Shown here: piece by piece, positions 17,571-26,340 of the stretch | How positions within the stretch are numbered: the stretch's first letter is position 1 | Layout: every line of letters starts with the position of its first letter | Assembly: GCF_004005865.1 (NCBI RefSeq) | Contig: NZ_SACN01000001.1 | Coordinates: 868,001 to 932,000, forward strand | DNA length: 64,000 nucleotides | Source: Sphingomonas crocodyli | GTDB taxonomy: Bacteria > Pseudomonadota > Alphaproteobacteria > Sphingomonadales > Sphingomonadaceae | Direction of reading: 5' to 3' | Notes under the pieces: model-generated | Database searches by the model: none | Seen by the model: only the letters and a program-made list of their open reading frames with translations | Told to the model about the DNA's origin: nothing | Position numbers and translations under genes: made by a program

Positions 17571-18461
17571 ATGATTGTCGGTTCATCGCGCAGAATGCGT
17601 CAGATCATTGTTGAGGTTTGGAAGCCTCTCACGGCCCTCTTCGTGTGGGACGTTGCTGTCACGGCGTTCCATTTCATGGTCCCTATCAAGGAGCCACCGC
17701 TACCGTTGGCGCTTTTTGGTACCGCGCTGGTGCTCTTCCTGGGCTTCAGGACCAACGCCGCTTACGCCCGGTGGTGGGAAGCAAGAACGCTTTGGGGCGC
17801 GCTCATCAATTCATCGCGCAGCCTGGCGCGCATCACGCTTAGTTTTACTCGCGCGCGTTCTTCCTCAGCCGGCGGAATGTCTGAAAGCATCATTTTGCGG
17901 CAATTGGCGTTGGTGCATGCGTTGCGCTGTCAATTGCGTGGGCAAGATCCTCGCGAGGACATCATTGGTATCGTGGGTGAGGATGTCGCAGCCGAAATTG
18001 AGGGGCGCCGAAATCCCGCAAATGCACTGCTTGAAACGATTTCCGTGATCTATGCCGACGCGCTCGCCGCGGGAAAGATCAATCTCATCCAGCAGTCGGT
18101 CGTCGAACAGGTTCTTATAGATATCGCGAACGCGCAAGGTGGGATGGAGCGGATCCGAAATACGCCGCTGCCCAACGGCTTCCGATTCTTCCCCAATTTG
18201 TTTGCGCGCTTGTTCTGCGTGCTTTTGCCGATCGCGCTCGTGGAGTCCCTGGGCATTGCGACCCCCATCGGTTCCACCCTCATCGGCCTCGTGTTTCTTG
18301 CAGCACTTAGCATCGGCGAGGATCTGATGGACCCGTTCGCCAACGGTGTTCACGACGTTCCGCTGAGCGCCATGTGTCGAACGATCGAAATCGATCTGTT
18401 GCAGGCATTGGGTCGGCCAGCTCCCGATCCACTCACGCCGGTGCAGGGCGTCCTATGGTAG
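17571..18461 (+). CDS. Bestrophin-family (UPF0187) channel-like membrane protein
   Basis: A 296-residue protein of the bacterial bestrophin family. Recognisable features are the early helix 'VWKPLTALFVWDVAVTAFHF', the conserved 'LGFRTNAAYARWWEARTLWGALINSSRSLAR' segment, and the C-terminal acidic cluster 'GEDLMDPFANGVHDVPLSAM' that follows the last helices. Bacterial bestrophins form pentameric ion channels in the inner membrane. The stop codon is embedded in the ATG of the next gene (ATGGTAG), which suggests tight co-expression with the metal-transport genes downstream. Confidence 0.88.
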   Translation: MIVGSSRRMRQIIVEVWKPLTALFVWDVAVTAFHFMVPIKEPPLPLALFGTALVLFLGFRTNAAYARWWEARTLWGALINSSRSLARITLSFTRARSSSAGGMSESIILRQLALVHALRCQLRGQDPREDIIGIVGEDVAAEIEGRRNPANALLETISVIYADALAAGKINLIQQSVVEQVLIDIANAQGGMERIRNTPLPNGFRFFPNLFARLFCVLLPIALVESLGIATPIGSTLIGLVFLAALSIGEDLMDPFANGVHDVPLSAMCRTIEIDLLQALGRPAPDPLTPVQGVLW

Positions 18462-18835
18462 AATTCAACAGTTTTCAGCGCTTAGCCGCCGCATCCCTCG
18501 TCGTGATTGTGTTCTCCGCATCGAGTGACGCGTGGGCCGCGAAAGGCTGGCCAGCGCCGCCGGCACCGCTAAGCATCGACCGTCTGCGCAAATCCTTCCG
18601 CTGTGATGGTGGCGCCCGCGTGGACTTGGTTGGCACGCAAGCCGGGCTCGTCGTGCGTATGACGAACGCAAAAAATGGTCGGGTCGGAGTTCTTTCAAGG
18701 CGCCTCAAGATCGTACGAAACTCGCCCGGCAGGTTCGAAGGCGTGGCGGACAATTTGCCGTTGCACATCGATCAGATTGGTCAGTTTGGTTTGCGCGAGC
18801 ACCTGACCTGGGGGCACCGCTCATGCTGGCGCTAG
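18455..18835 (+). CDS. Secreted small protein of unknown function
   Basis: The ATG at 18455 overlaps the bestrophin stop. It encodes 126 residues with a signal peptide ('AAASLVVIVFSASSDAWA' then a cleavage-like A-x-A). The mature part contains 'SFRCDGGARVDLVGTQAGLVVRM' and a second Cys four residues... close to the end ('HRSCWR'), giving two cysteines at either end of a small beta-rich domain, similar in layout to the lipoprotein at 16764. The 3' end overlaps the ZIP gene by 13 bases. No family was recognised with confidence. Confidence 0.6.
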   Translation: MVEFNSFQRLAAASLVVIVFSASSDAWAAKGWPAPPAPLSIDRLRKSFRCDGGARVDLVGTQAGLVVRMTNAKNGRVGVLSRRLKIVRNSPGRFEGVADNLPLHIDQIGQFGLREHLTWGHRSCWR

Positions 18836-19509
18836 TTTACACGATCGTTCCCACCTTGGCCGTCATTGCAGGGGCAGCACTTGCGCTGATGAGGCGTCCG
18901 AGCCCGGCCTTCCTGAGCATGATGCAACACCTTGCGGCCGGCGTGGTGTTCGCGGCTGCCGCAACCGAAATATTGCCGCAGATCAAACATGAAGCGAACC
19001 CTGCGGCCACTCTGATTGGCGGAGCGCTTGGCGTCATGGTGATGCTCGGGCTGAAAAGTTTCGAAGCTCGATTTCGCGGACCGGTCGCGCTTCTGGCAGC
19101 TATTGCTGTCGATCTTTTCGTTGATGGGCTGGTGCTCGGTCTCGCATTCGTCGCGGGCACCAAAGCCGGCATTCTTCTGACGGTGGCGCTGACGCTGGAA
19201 GTGCTGTTCCTGGGGGTCACGCTGAGCGCGGAACTGACCGAAACGCTGAAGTCACGCTTCCGGACCGCAGTCATCATCACTCAGCTTGCCCTATTGTTTC
19301 CGCTGGGGGCCGTGGCGGCCTTGCCCGTCGCCAATATGTCACCAGTCGTGATCGTCGGCTTCCTGAGCTTTGGCCTGATGGCATTGCTCTACTTGGTCAC
19401 CGAGGAGCTGTTGGTCGAGGCCCATGAGAAGCCCGACACGCCCGTGATCAGCAGCATGTTCTTCGTGGGGTTTCTTGCCCTGCTAACGATCGAGGAGCTT
19501 CTTGGATGA
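18823..19509 (+). CDS. ZIP-family divalent metal transporter
   Basis: A 228-residue membrane protein with about eight helices. Helix 2 region 'MMQHLAAGVVFAAAATEILPQI' and the helices 'AVDLFVDGLVLGLAFVAGTKAG' and 'ALTLEVLFLGVTLSAELTE' hold the H/E/D residues that form the ZIP metal site, although the usual His of helix IV is replaced by Asp in 'VDLFVDG'. It overlaps both neighbours (previous gene by 13 bases, CDF gene by an ATGA). ZIP proteins usually bring metal into the cytoplasm; here it sits among exporters. Confidence 0.8.
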   Translation: MLALVYTIVPTLAVIAGAALALMRRPSPAFLSMMQHLAAGVVFAAAATEILPQIKHEANPAATLIGGALGVMVMLGLKSFEARFRGPVALLAAIAVDLFVDGLVLGLAFVAGTKAGILLTVALTLEVLFLGVTLSAELTETLKSRFRTAVIITQLALLFPLGAVAALPVANMSPVVIVGFLSFGLMALLYLVTEELLVEAHEKPDTPVISSMFFVGFLALLTIEELLG

Positions 19510-20108
19510 CGTCGGCTATTTCCATGCTCGATGAACGCCAGACATTGTGGATCGTGCTGCGGCTAAACGCCGCAATTGCGACGGCCTTTTTCGCCTCGGG
19601 CATCTTGGGGGATTCGAGTGCCCTGATCGCCAACGGCGTCGATAATCTATCCGATACAGCCGTCTATGGACTAAGCCTTGTGGCGCTGACTCGAGGCCAG
19701 ATATGGAAGAGGCGCGCTGCGGTTGCCTCGGGCGTGATGTTGCTCATTTTCGCCGGCGGCATTCTGATCGATGTCGGGCGGCGCTACATGCAGGGTAGCG
19801 AACCAATCGGACCCACCATGATGGTCATGTCCGCGGTCGCCGGCGTCGTAAACTACTTCTGCCTTTGGTTGCTTCAGCGTCTGAAGGATCCCGACGTCAA
19901 TCTTCGCGCAGCCACCACCTTCAGCTTCAACGACTTCATTTCCAACGGCGGTATCCTGATCGCCGGGGCGATGGTGCTGTGGTTGGGTAGCAACTGGCCT
20001 GACCTGTTGGTCGGCTTCGCCACCGCCATCATCGCCATCAAGGGCGGTGTCGAAATCCTGCGCGACGCGCGCGCCGAAACAAAGAAAAGCGAAAGGAGGG
20101 CGTCATGA
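19506..20108 (+). CDS. Cation diffusion facilitator-type transporter (membrane domain only)
   Basis: The product of 200 residues has about six helices. Helix II contains 'SSALIANGVDNLSDTAVYGLSL' and helix V 'TTFSFNDFISNGGILIAGAM', the N/D-x-x-x-D pairs that form the intramembrane metal site of CDF proteins (here D and N in both). The cytoplasmic C-terminal domain usual for CDF dimers is missing, making it about 100 residues shorter than YiiP. ATGA overlaps link it to the ZIP and P-type ATPase genes. Probably exports divalent metal from the cytoplasm. Confidence 0.8.
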   Translation: MTSAISMLDERQTLWIVLRLNAAIATAFFASGILGDSSALIANGVDNLSDTAVYGLSLVALTRGQIWKRRAAVASGVMLLIFAGGILIDVGRRYMQGSEPIGPTMMVMSAVAGVVNYFCLWLLQRLKDPDVNLRAATTFSFNDFISNGGILIAGAMVLWLGSNWPDLLVGFATAIIAIKGGVEILRDARAETKKSERRAS

Positions 20109-22603
20109 ACGACAAGCTCGAACTCGATATCCCGGTGTTGTTGCCGGACCTGCCCGACGCGGCCGATGCCTGTCTCGATCGTCTAGTATCAACTTTGTCG
20201 AAGCGCGAAGGCGTTGAGAAAGCTCATGTGATCGCCCTTGATGGTGAGCCCGCAGCATTGTGCATCCACTTCGATGCCGGAAAACTCCCGCTGCCGCGCC
20301 TGCGTGACATGGTCCGCGCCGCAGGCGCTGAGATTACCGAACGCTACGGGCATGCGATCTGGCAGGTGAGCGGCATCAATCATGAACGCCGTGCACGCAC
20401 TGTCAGCGACGCGCTGTCGGCCATGCCTGGCGTGGTACAGGCGAGTGCCAGCACTAGCGGATCTGTACGGGTCGAATATGATCGCCACGAGACCACTGAG
20501 GAGGATATCCGCGGCGCACTTCGCAAACTCAAGGTTCGTGTGGGTAAACGCGTCGCCGCGGACGAGCATGCAGGGCATGATCACGGTCCTGGTGGACATA
20601 GCGCAGGTGAGGAACAGCATGGTCCCGGCGACGGACATAACCATTCGCATGCGGAATTTCTGGGGCCTAATACTGAGCTGATCTTTGCGCTCGCTTGCGG
20701 GGCCTTGCTTGCGTTCGGTTATGCGGTTGAGAAGCTAGCTACGGGCATGCCCGGCTGGTTGCCGATGGCTTGTTACGTCACGGCATATTTCTTCGGTGGT
20801 TTCTTCACGCTGCGTGAAGCGATCGACAATCTTCGCCTGAAGAAGTTCGAGATCGACACCTTGATGTTGGTCGCAGCGGCCGGTGCCGCAGCGCTCGGTG
20901 CTTGGGCCGAAGGCGCGCTCCTTCTGTTCCTGTTCAGTCTTGGCCATGCGCTCGAGCATTACGCAATGGGCCGAGCCAAGAAGGCGATTGAAGCGCTGGC
21001 CAAACTCGCTCCGGAAACCGCCACCGTACGCCGCAATGGACAAACGAGCGAGATTCCCGTCGAGCAAATGGTTGTTGGGGATGTGGCCATCGTCCGGCCG
21101 AATGAGCGTCTGCCAGCCGACGGATTTGTGATCAAAGGCTCGAGTGCAATCAACCAGGCCCCGGTGACAGGCGAGAGCATTCCCGTCGACAAAATTCCCG
21201 TCGCGGACGCCGCAGCGGCCCGCGCCAAACCCGACGCAGTCGAAGCGGAAAGCCGGGTTTTTGCCGGCACAATCAACGGCGGCGGCGCGATCGAGATCGA
21301 GGTGACGCGACGTTCCAATGAAAGCGCGCTCGCCAAGGTCGTAAAGATGGTGAGCGAGGCCGAGACGCAGAAATCGCCGACGCAGCGTTTCACCGATCGC
21401 TTCGAGCGCGTGTTCGTCCCGGCAGTGCTGGCACTGGCATTCATACTTCTGTTTGCGTGGGTTGTGGTCGATGAGCCGTTCCGCGACAGCTTTTACCGAG
21501 CCATGGCGGTGTTGGTCGCCGCAAGCCCGTGCGCACTCGCGATTGCAACGCCAAGTGCAGTTCTATCCGGTGTTGCGCGTGCGGCACGCGGGGGCGTGCT
21601 GGTAAAGGGTGGCGCTCCGCTCGAAAACCTTGGCTCGCTGAAGGCGATCGCGTTCGATAAGACCGGCACGCTGACTGAAGGTCGACCGCGTATCACCGAT
21701 GTCGTTCCTGTCGACGGCGCCGACGAAAATGAGTTGTTGGCGCTTGCCGTTGCGGTCGAGGCATTGAGCGACCATCCGCTCGCACAGGCGATCGTCAAGG
21801 ATGGGCGCGAACGCCTGAACGGACGAGACTTGCCAGCCGCCGGGGATCTCAAGAGCCTTACCGGTCGCGGCGTCACAGCAACGGTGGACGGCGATACTGT
21901 CTGGATCGGTAAAGCCGAGATGTTCGGTAACGAAGGCATACCGGCGCTGGGTCAAGGCGCTCTGGATGCGATCGCACAGCTGCGCGAGGGTGGTCGCACG
22001 ACGATGGTCGTGCGCAAAGGCGACCGAGATCTGGGTGCAATCGGCCTCATGGATACGCCCCGCGAAGCAGCGAAGATCGCACTTCGCCGCCTGCACGACA
22101 TGGGCGTGTCGCGGATGATCATGATTTCGGGCGACCACCAGAAAGTCGCTGAAGCGATCGCCAAGGACGTTGGGATCGACGAGGCCTGGGGTGACCTCAT
22201 GCCGGAGGACAAGGTCGCCGCGATCAAGAGGTTGGCAGGCGAAGACAAGGTCGCGATGGTCGGTGACGGCGTAAATGATGCGCCGGCGATGGCGAGCGCC
22301 ACGGTTGGTATCGCGATGGGGGCGGCGGGCTCGGACGTCGCGCTGGAGACGGCCGACGTTGCACTGATGGCCGACGATCTAGCGCATCTCCCATTCGCTG
22401 TAGGCTTGAGCCGTCATACCCGCGGCATCATTCTCCAAAACGTCTTTGTGAGCCTGGGCGTCGTGGCGTTCCTCGTGCCCGCGACAATCCTTGGCCTGGG
22501 CATCGGGCCGGCAGTTGCTGTCCATGAGGGGTCAACCCTGCTGGTGGTCTTCAATGCGCTGAGATTGTTGGCTTACCGTGATCCAGTGGGGAAGGCGGCA
22601 TGA
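20105..22603 (+). CDS. Heavy-metal P-type ATPase, P1B-4-like, with His-rich N-terminal region
   Basis: This 832-residue pump has an N-terminal pair of heavy-metal-binding-like domains (to about residue 150), then a His-rich stretch rich in HDHG and HNHSH. The actuator 'PVTGESIPVDK', the phosphorylation motif 'DKTGTLTEG' (Asp near 517) and the hinge 'MVGDGVNDAPAM' are intact. The membrane site is 'SPCALAIATPSAV' and the last helix has 'HEGSTLLVVFNALRLL'; SPC plus HEGxT is the signature of the P1B-4 subgroup (Co, also Zn/Cd/Fe), not of copper pumps (CPC). The ATG overlaps the CDF stop. It exports metal across the inner membrane. Confidence 0.92.
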   Translation: MNDKLELDIPVLLPDLPDAADACLDRLVSTLSKREGVEKAHVIALDGEPAALCIHFDAGKLPLPRLRDMVRAAGAEITERYGHAIWQVSGINHERRARTVSDALSAMPGVVQASASTSGSVRVEYDRHETTEEDIRGALRKLKVRVGKRVAADEHAGHDHGPGGHSAGEEQHGPGDGHNHSHAEFLGPNTELIFALACGALLAFGYAVEKLATGMPGWLPMACYVTAYFFGGFFTLREAIDNLRLKKFEIDTLMLVAAAGAAALGAWAEGALLLFLFSLGHALEHYAMGRAKKAIEALAKLAPETATVRRNGQTSEIPVEQMVVGDVAIVRPNERLPADGFVIKGSSAINQAPVTGESIPVDKIPVADAAAARAKPDAVEAESRVFAGTINGGGAIEIEVTRRSNESALAKVVKMVSEAETQKSPTQRFTDRFERVFVPAVLALAFILLFAWVVVDEPFRDSFYRAMAVLVAASPCALAIATPSAVLSGVARAARGGVLVKGGAPLENLGSLKAIAFDKTGTLTEGRPRITDVVPVDGADENELLALAVAVEALSDHPLAQAIVKDGRERLNGRDLPAAGDLKSLTGRGVTATVDGDTVWIGKAEMFGNEGIPALGQGALDAIAQLREGGRTTMVVRKGDRDLGAIGLMDTPREAAKIALRRLHDMGVSRMIMISGDHQKVAEAIAKDVGIDEAWGDLMPEDKVAAIKRLAGEDKVAMVGDGVNDAPAMASATVGIAMGAAGSDVALETADVALMADDLAHLPFAVGLSRHTRGIILQNVFVSLGVVAFLVPATILGLGIGPAVAVHEGSTLLVVFNALRLLAYRDPVGKAA

Positions 22604-22751
22604 CGTCGAAGCGCCGCCATATGCGAGGCCTCCACCCAAGTCCTCAGACGTTGAGGGTTGCGATCTACCTTACCCACTGGCGTCGGCGGGGCAGGGTGGT
22701 GAGGCATGCCGCCGCGATCGATTTTGCGGAACAATCTCCCGGAGAGATCAG

Positions 22752-23519
22752 ATGAAGTCGCTTGTAGCCTTCGACCTCGATGGCACGCTTGCCCAAAGCA
22801 AGCAGCCTTTATCGACCGAGATGAGCGCTGCGCTCGCGAGTCTTCTATCGGTCGTAGACGTAGCCGTCATCTCTGGTGGGGATTGGCCGCAGTTTGAGAA
22901 GCAAGTCGCTTCGAGGCTTCCCAACGATAGCCCGATCGAGCGCCTGTGGCTCATGCCGACCACCGGTACCAAGCTCTACCGCTTTATCGATGCGGCATGG
23001 CGCCCGATATATGCTGAGCTTTTCGACGAGGGAGAGAGGGCGGCGATATTGTCAGCCTTCGATGATGCGCTTTCCTATACCGGTCTGTCGGAAGAGCAGA
23101 TATGGGGCGAGCGGATCGAAGACCGCGGTAGCCAGATCACGTTCTCTGGCCTCGGGCAGGCGGCGCCCCTAAAGGAAAAGGAGGCGTGGGATCCGGATCG
23201 CAAGAAGCGAACCGCGCTGCAGACGAGGCTCCGTCGAGCCCTGCCGGACCTGTCGATCAATCTCGGCGGTACGACGTCGATCGATGTCACCCGCGCCGGT
23301 GTAGACAAAGGCTACGGCCTCAAACGCCTTAGCAACGAAAGCATGATTGAGCTCGACGATATGCTGTTCATCGGGGACGCGATCTATCCCGGTGGAAATG
23401 ACTATCCCGCTGCTGAAATTGGCCTCGACACGGTGAAGGTCCACAATATCGGGGAAACCACCGCCGCTATTGCCGCGATCGTCGCTTGCCTGCGAGAACG
23501 GGCAAACCACCATGATTGA
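22752..23519 (+). CDS. HAD-superfamily (type IIB) phosphatase
   Basis: I place the start at the ATG at 22752, behind 'ggagag'; the longer frame from 22578 overlaps the ATPase gene and has no homologous look. The 255-residue protein opens with HAD motif I 'VAFDLDGTLAQSK', has motif II-like 'VAVISGGDWPQFEKQ', and motif IV 'DDMLFIGDAIYPGGNDYPAAE'. The large cap between motifs II and III is of the type IIB (sucrose-phosphatase / phosphomannomutase-like) kind. The substrate, probably a sugar or polyol phosphate, is not known. Its stop overlaps the MgtC gene start. Confidence 0.8.
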   Translation: MKSLVAFDLDGTLAQSKQPLSTEMSAALASLLSVVDVAVISGGDWPQFEKQVASRLPNDSPIERLWLMPTTGTKLYRFIDAAWRPIYAELFDEGERAAILSAFDDALSYTGLSEEQIWGERIEDRGSQITFSGLGQAAPLKEKEAWDPDRKKRTALQTRLRRALPDLSINLGGTTSIDVTRAGVDKGYGLKRLSNESMIELDDMLFIGDAIYPGGNDYPAAEIGLDTVKVHNIGETTAAIAAIVACLRERANHHD

Positions 23520-23967
23520 AAGCTCGTGGTGGGAGGGTGTCACCCACATCGTCAGCCTCGCCACGGCTTATGTGCTTGCCCTGCCGGTGGGTTGGGACCG
23601 CGAGAAAGATGAGCGCAGTGCGGGGATCCGGACATTCCCGCTGGTCGCCATCGCGAGTTGTGGCTTCGTGCTGGTGGGGATCGCGATCCTCGGACGCACG
23701 TCTCCTGCTCAAGCCAGATTGCTCGAGGGTCTGATCACGGGCGTTGGCTTCATCGGGGGTGGCGCGATCCTGAAGAATGGTGGCAAAGCTTCCGGCACTG
23801 CGACAGCGGCCAGTCTATGGGCCACCGGCGCGTTGGGGGCGGCGGTCGGCTATGGTCTATATGACATCGCCATCGTCCTGAGTGTCACCACGTTCCTGAC
23901 GTTGCGCTGTTCTCGCCCACTCAAACGAGCCACCCATGATGGCAGTGCCATATCGGAAAGACGATGA
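23512..23967 (+). CDS. MgtC/SapB-family membrane protein
   Basis: The ATG at 23512 overlaps the HAD stop and gives 151 residues with four or five helices. The family hallmark 'LPVGWDREKDERSAGIRTFPLVAIASC' and the later 'GLITGVGFIGGGAIL' are plain. The C-terminal cytoplasmic ACT-like domain of MgtC is absent, as in the shorter SapB-type proteins. MgtC proteins modulate magnesium homeostasis and the F-type ATPase in some bacteria. Here it is part of the metal cluster and translationally coupled to both neighbours. Confidence 0.85.
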   Translation: MIESSWWEGVTHIVSLATAYVLALPVGWDREKDERSAGIRTFPLVAIASCGFVLVGIAILGRTSPAQARLLEGLITGVGFIGGGAILKNGGKASGTATAASLWATGALGAAVGYGLYDIAIVLSVTTFLTLRCSRPLKRATHDGSAISERR

Positions 23968-24461
23968 ACCAACGCGTGTCATCCGTGAGCCGTCCGTGGT
24001 CTGTCCCGTCATTCGCCAAGCGCTGGTCGCGGCGCAAGCGTATCACCACTTGGGATCGCCAGGTCCGGCTGCTGCGCTGGGCGACGGTTCTGGAGCGTAA
24101 TCCTCACAAGGTCATCGGGTTGTTGCCGCCGTCATGGGCCGGAGGTGATGAAGGCGGAACGATGGCCGATTGGCCGAATGCGATCGATATTGCGTGTGAC
24201 GATATCGTCCTTCGGATCATGGGATTGGCTGGGCGATCGCCACGCGAAGCAAAAGCGTTCTTTGGGGTGTCAGACGCAGAACTTGATCGGATCGCCTCCG
24301 GACCGCGACGGTGCCCAGTGCGTCCGGCATGGCAAGTCGCCATACGCGTCAGAAATGTCGCTCGTCCCCGATTGGAAAATCAGATCGTAGGGCTTGCCGT
24401 GGTCTTTGTGTTCGTCTTCTGCGCGGCACTCTATTGGATCGTCGAAAACCATTTTTATTGA
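23964..24461 (+). CDS. Hypothetical protein with C-terminal membrane helix
   Basis: A 165-residue protein that I cannot place in a family. It starts with a basic stretch (about residues 1-40), has a soluble middle part ('NAIDIACDDIVLRIMGLAGRSPREAKAFFGV') and ends in one hydrophobic helix ('NQIVGLAVVFVFVFCAALYWIV'), so it is probably tail-anchored. The ATG overlaps the MgtC stop (ATGA). It ends before a short tandem repeat and the DedA gene. Confidence 0.6.
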   Translation: MNQRVSSVSRPWSVPSFAKRWSRRKRITTWDRQVRLLRWATVLERNPHKVIGLLPPSWAGGDEGGTMADWPNAIDIACDDIVLRIMGLAGRSPREAKAFFGVSDAELDRIASGPRRCPVRPAWQVAIRVRNVARPRLENQIVGLAVVFVFVFCAALYWIVENHFY

Positions 24462-24484
24462 AACCGAGCTGCGCCACGCCGAGC

Positions 24485-24503
24485 CGTGTCGTGTCGTGTC
24501 GTG
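24485..24503. repeat. Short tandem repeat (CGTGT)x3.8
   Basis: The five-base unit CGTGT is repeated almost four times in the gap between the tail-anchored hypothetical and the DedA gene. Such runs are prone to slipped-strand change; here it is outside any reading frame, 27 bases before the DedA start. Confidence 0.7.
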
Positions 24504-24529
24504 AAGGCTAACCCGTTGGGAGGCATCTC

Positions 24530-25153
24530 GTGTTCGACTTCATTACATCGGTCCTCTCGGCGCTCGGTGGTTTGGGCGTCTTCCTGCTCATGTTGGCGGA
24601 GAATATCTTCCCGCCGATTCCATCGGAGGTGATACTACCGCTCGCGGGTTACACCGCGGCGCAGGGACGTGACCCCCTGTGGGTGGTGATTGTCGCTGGC
24701 ACATCCGGATCGGCGGCAGGGGCACTGTTGTGGTATTATATCGGCCGTTGGATAGGCATCGGTCGGTTGAAGCAATTCGCATCGCGTCACGGTCGGTGGC
24801 TGACACTGACGCCGGGTGAGATCGACAACGTGGATCGTTGGTTCGACCGCTATGGTCATTGGGCTGTCTTGTTTGGACGAATGCTTCCTGGCATCCGCAC
24901 TCTGATTTCGGTTCCAGCGGGGGTTAGCGGGATGGCCCTGGTACCCTTCCTGCTCTCAACCTTCGTCGGATCGGCGATATGGACCGTGATATTGGTGCTC
25001 GCCGGCTATGAGTTGGGCGAGCGATATAGCCAGGTGGCGAGCATCGTTGAGCCGGTCAGTAACGTTCTAATCGTGATAGCCGGTATGGTGTATCTTTGGC
25101 GGGTCGCGACCTTCGGACGCTCACAGCGTCAGTCCGATCGGCTCCGAAAATGA
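24530..25153 (+). CDS. DedA-family membrane protein
   Basis: A 207-residue membrane protein with the DedA/SNARE-associated domain: 'GVFLLMLAENIFPPIPSEVILPLAGYTAAQG' at the start and 'DRYGHWAVLFGRMLPGIRTLISVPAGVSGM' in the middle, both classic. The start codon is GTG with 'gggagg' upstream. DedA proteins are inner-membrane lipid (undecaprenyl phosphate or phosphatidylethanolamine) translocases and affect envelope stress resistance. It is the last gene of the metal region on this strand and has a gap of 68 bases before it. Confidence 0.88.
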   Translation: MFDFITSVLSALGGLGVFLLMLAENIFPPIPSEVILPLAGYTAAQGRDPLWVVIVAGTSGSAAGALLWYYIGRWIGIGRLKQFASRHGRWLTLTPGEIDNVDRWFDRYGHWAVLFGRMLPGIRTLISVPAGVSGMALVPFLLSTFVGSAIWTVILVLAGYELGERYSQVASIVEPVSNVLIVIAGMVYLWRVATFGRSQRQSDRLRK

Positions 25154-25350
25154 GTGCTCATATACCTTGTAACCAACGACATCTCGGCGGGTGTGTTGGT
25201 TGCCGATGTACTGAACATGGCGGTGCGATATTTCGCCTCTCGCACTCGATCTGAGATCCGCCCATGCGAGCGTGCTGATCGCTCGGCCTTAGATCGTGCC
25301 TGTGGCGTCGGAATATCTCCTTGGTTTCGGTCAAAAAGAGGATCGGCGGA

Positions 25351-25593
25351 ATGAAGAGGAATAGCGGGCTGGCGCTTGCGGTCGTTCTCGCAACGCTTTT
25401 TGTGAGCAGTTGTGGGATGGTTCCACCGCGAGACGTGGGCTACTTTCGCGAGCACCCGGATCAGGCAAGGCTTGTCGCAACGAGCTGTAGGCAAGGCCAA
25501 GAAACCGGCAGCGACTGTAAAGTGGCAGCTCAAGCCGTGGCTGAGCTCGACGCAGCTGCGTCCAAGCAGAGTTCTGCTCAAGGTAGGCGCTAG
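25351..25593 (+). CDS. EexN-like entry-exclusion lipoprotein
   Basis: The product of 80 residues has a lipoprotein signal with lipobox 'FVSSC' (Cys21). It then shows the EexN family pattern 'VGYFREHPDQARLVATSCRQGQETGSDCKVAAQAV', a Y-x3-HP-x-R motif followed by two cysteines. EexN-type proteins sit in the envelope of cells with a conjugative plasmid and block entry of a second copy. The ATG at 25351 was preferred to the TTG at 25321. It stands alone, without the trb/tra genes it usually accompanies, and marks the edge of mobile DNA. Confidence 0.75.
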   Translation: MKRNSGLALAVVLATLFVSSCGMVPPRDVGYFREHPDQARLVATSCRQGQETGSDCKVAAQAVAELDAAASKQSSAQGRR

Positions 25594-25626
25594 ATCTCCA
25601 CACGCCTCTCGTGATCTAGGGGGCAA

Positions 25627-26340
25627 TTAGCTCAATCTCGCTAGCAGCGGCGCCCGCTGCGCGAGCGCACAATATCGCCTGAACTCGCATGCGAAGGGCT
25701 TGTGGCAATGCTCGCCTGTGTCGCGAAGCACCTCCGCCCCGCGGATTGAGACGCTGGCATCCGCGGCCACATTGGGACGCCGCGCCAATTGCCGCCGGAT
25801 CGAGCGCGTGACGTCGGCATCCTGGAAGTGAACCGCAGCAATGTCGGGCTGCCGCCAATCAGGCGCGCTCTCAAGGTGACGGATGACCGCCTGCGAAATG
25901 GTGACACCACAGCTCCGCATGATCCAAACCTGGGTCGCGATGTCAGCCAGCTGATAGGGTTTGACGCGGGGTGATGCCTTGACCTCAATCGCGCGCCAGC
26001 CGCCCTCACCATCGGGCTCGAGGATATCGACACGGCACAGCACATCGTCGTGAAGGAAGGTCGCTTCGAAGATTGGCCTAGGCTGCGCCATTGCGAGCAA
26101 CTGCGCCGTCCGATCAATCGCTGCCTGCATGTCGGGCAAGGCATCGACCATGATGCCGTCAGGATGCGCTAGAAGCGCCTTGTGGCCGACCTCATGCCCG
26201 AACTGGAAGCGGGCGAGCGTCTCAGGATCGAACTGTCCGACATGGCGGCGATGCACCTGCAACCACAGCCGCCGCGGACAATGTTCGAAGGCCGCGATCT
26301 TCGACTTGGACAGCCGATATTTGGTGGGGCTCTCGCTCAT
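25627..26340 (-). CDS. Cas4/RecB-like PD-(D/E)XK nuclease (short DUF2779-like protein)
   Basis: A 237-residue protein. It begins 'RLSKSKIAAFEHCPRRLWLQVHR', the entry motif of RecB/Cas4-type nucleases in which the Cys ligates an iron-sulfur cluster. Mid-protein is 'VDILEPDGEGGWRAIEVKASPRVKPYQLAD', giving the catalytic D-x(n)-E-x-K. The C-terminus has three further cysteines ('HCHKPFACEFRRYC'), completing a four-Cys set. It is shorter than DUF2779 proteins, which extend further after this point, so it may be a truncated or minimal form. It overlaps ArdC by an ATGA. Confidence 0.7.
   Translation of the reverse strand: MSESPTKYRLSKSKIAAFEHCPRRLWLQVHRRHVGQFDPETLARFQFGHEVGHKALLAHPDGIMVDALPDMQAAIDRTAQLLAMAQPRPIFEATFLHDDVLCRVDILEPDGEGGWRAIEVKASPRVKPYQLADIATQVWIMRSCGVTISQAVIRHLESAPDWRQPDIAAVHFQDADVTRSIRRQLARRPNVAADASVSIRGAEVLRDTGEHCHKPFACEFRRYCALAQRAPLLARLS

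Noticed and set aside
22578..22751. N-terminal extension of the HAD phosphatase overlapping the ATPase gene
   Set aside because: The HAD fold begins at the ATG at 22752, which has 'ggagag' upstream.
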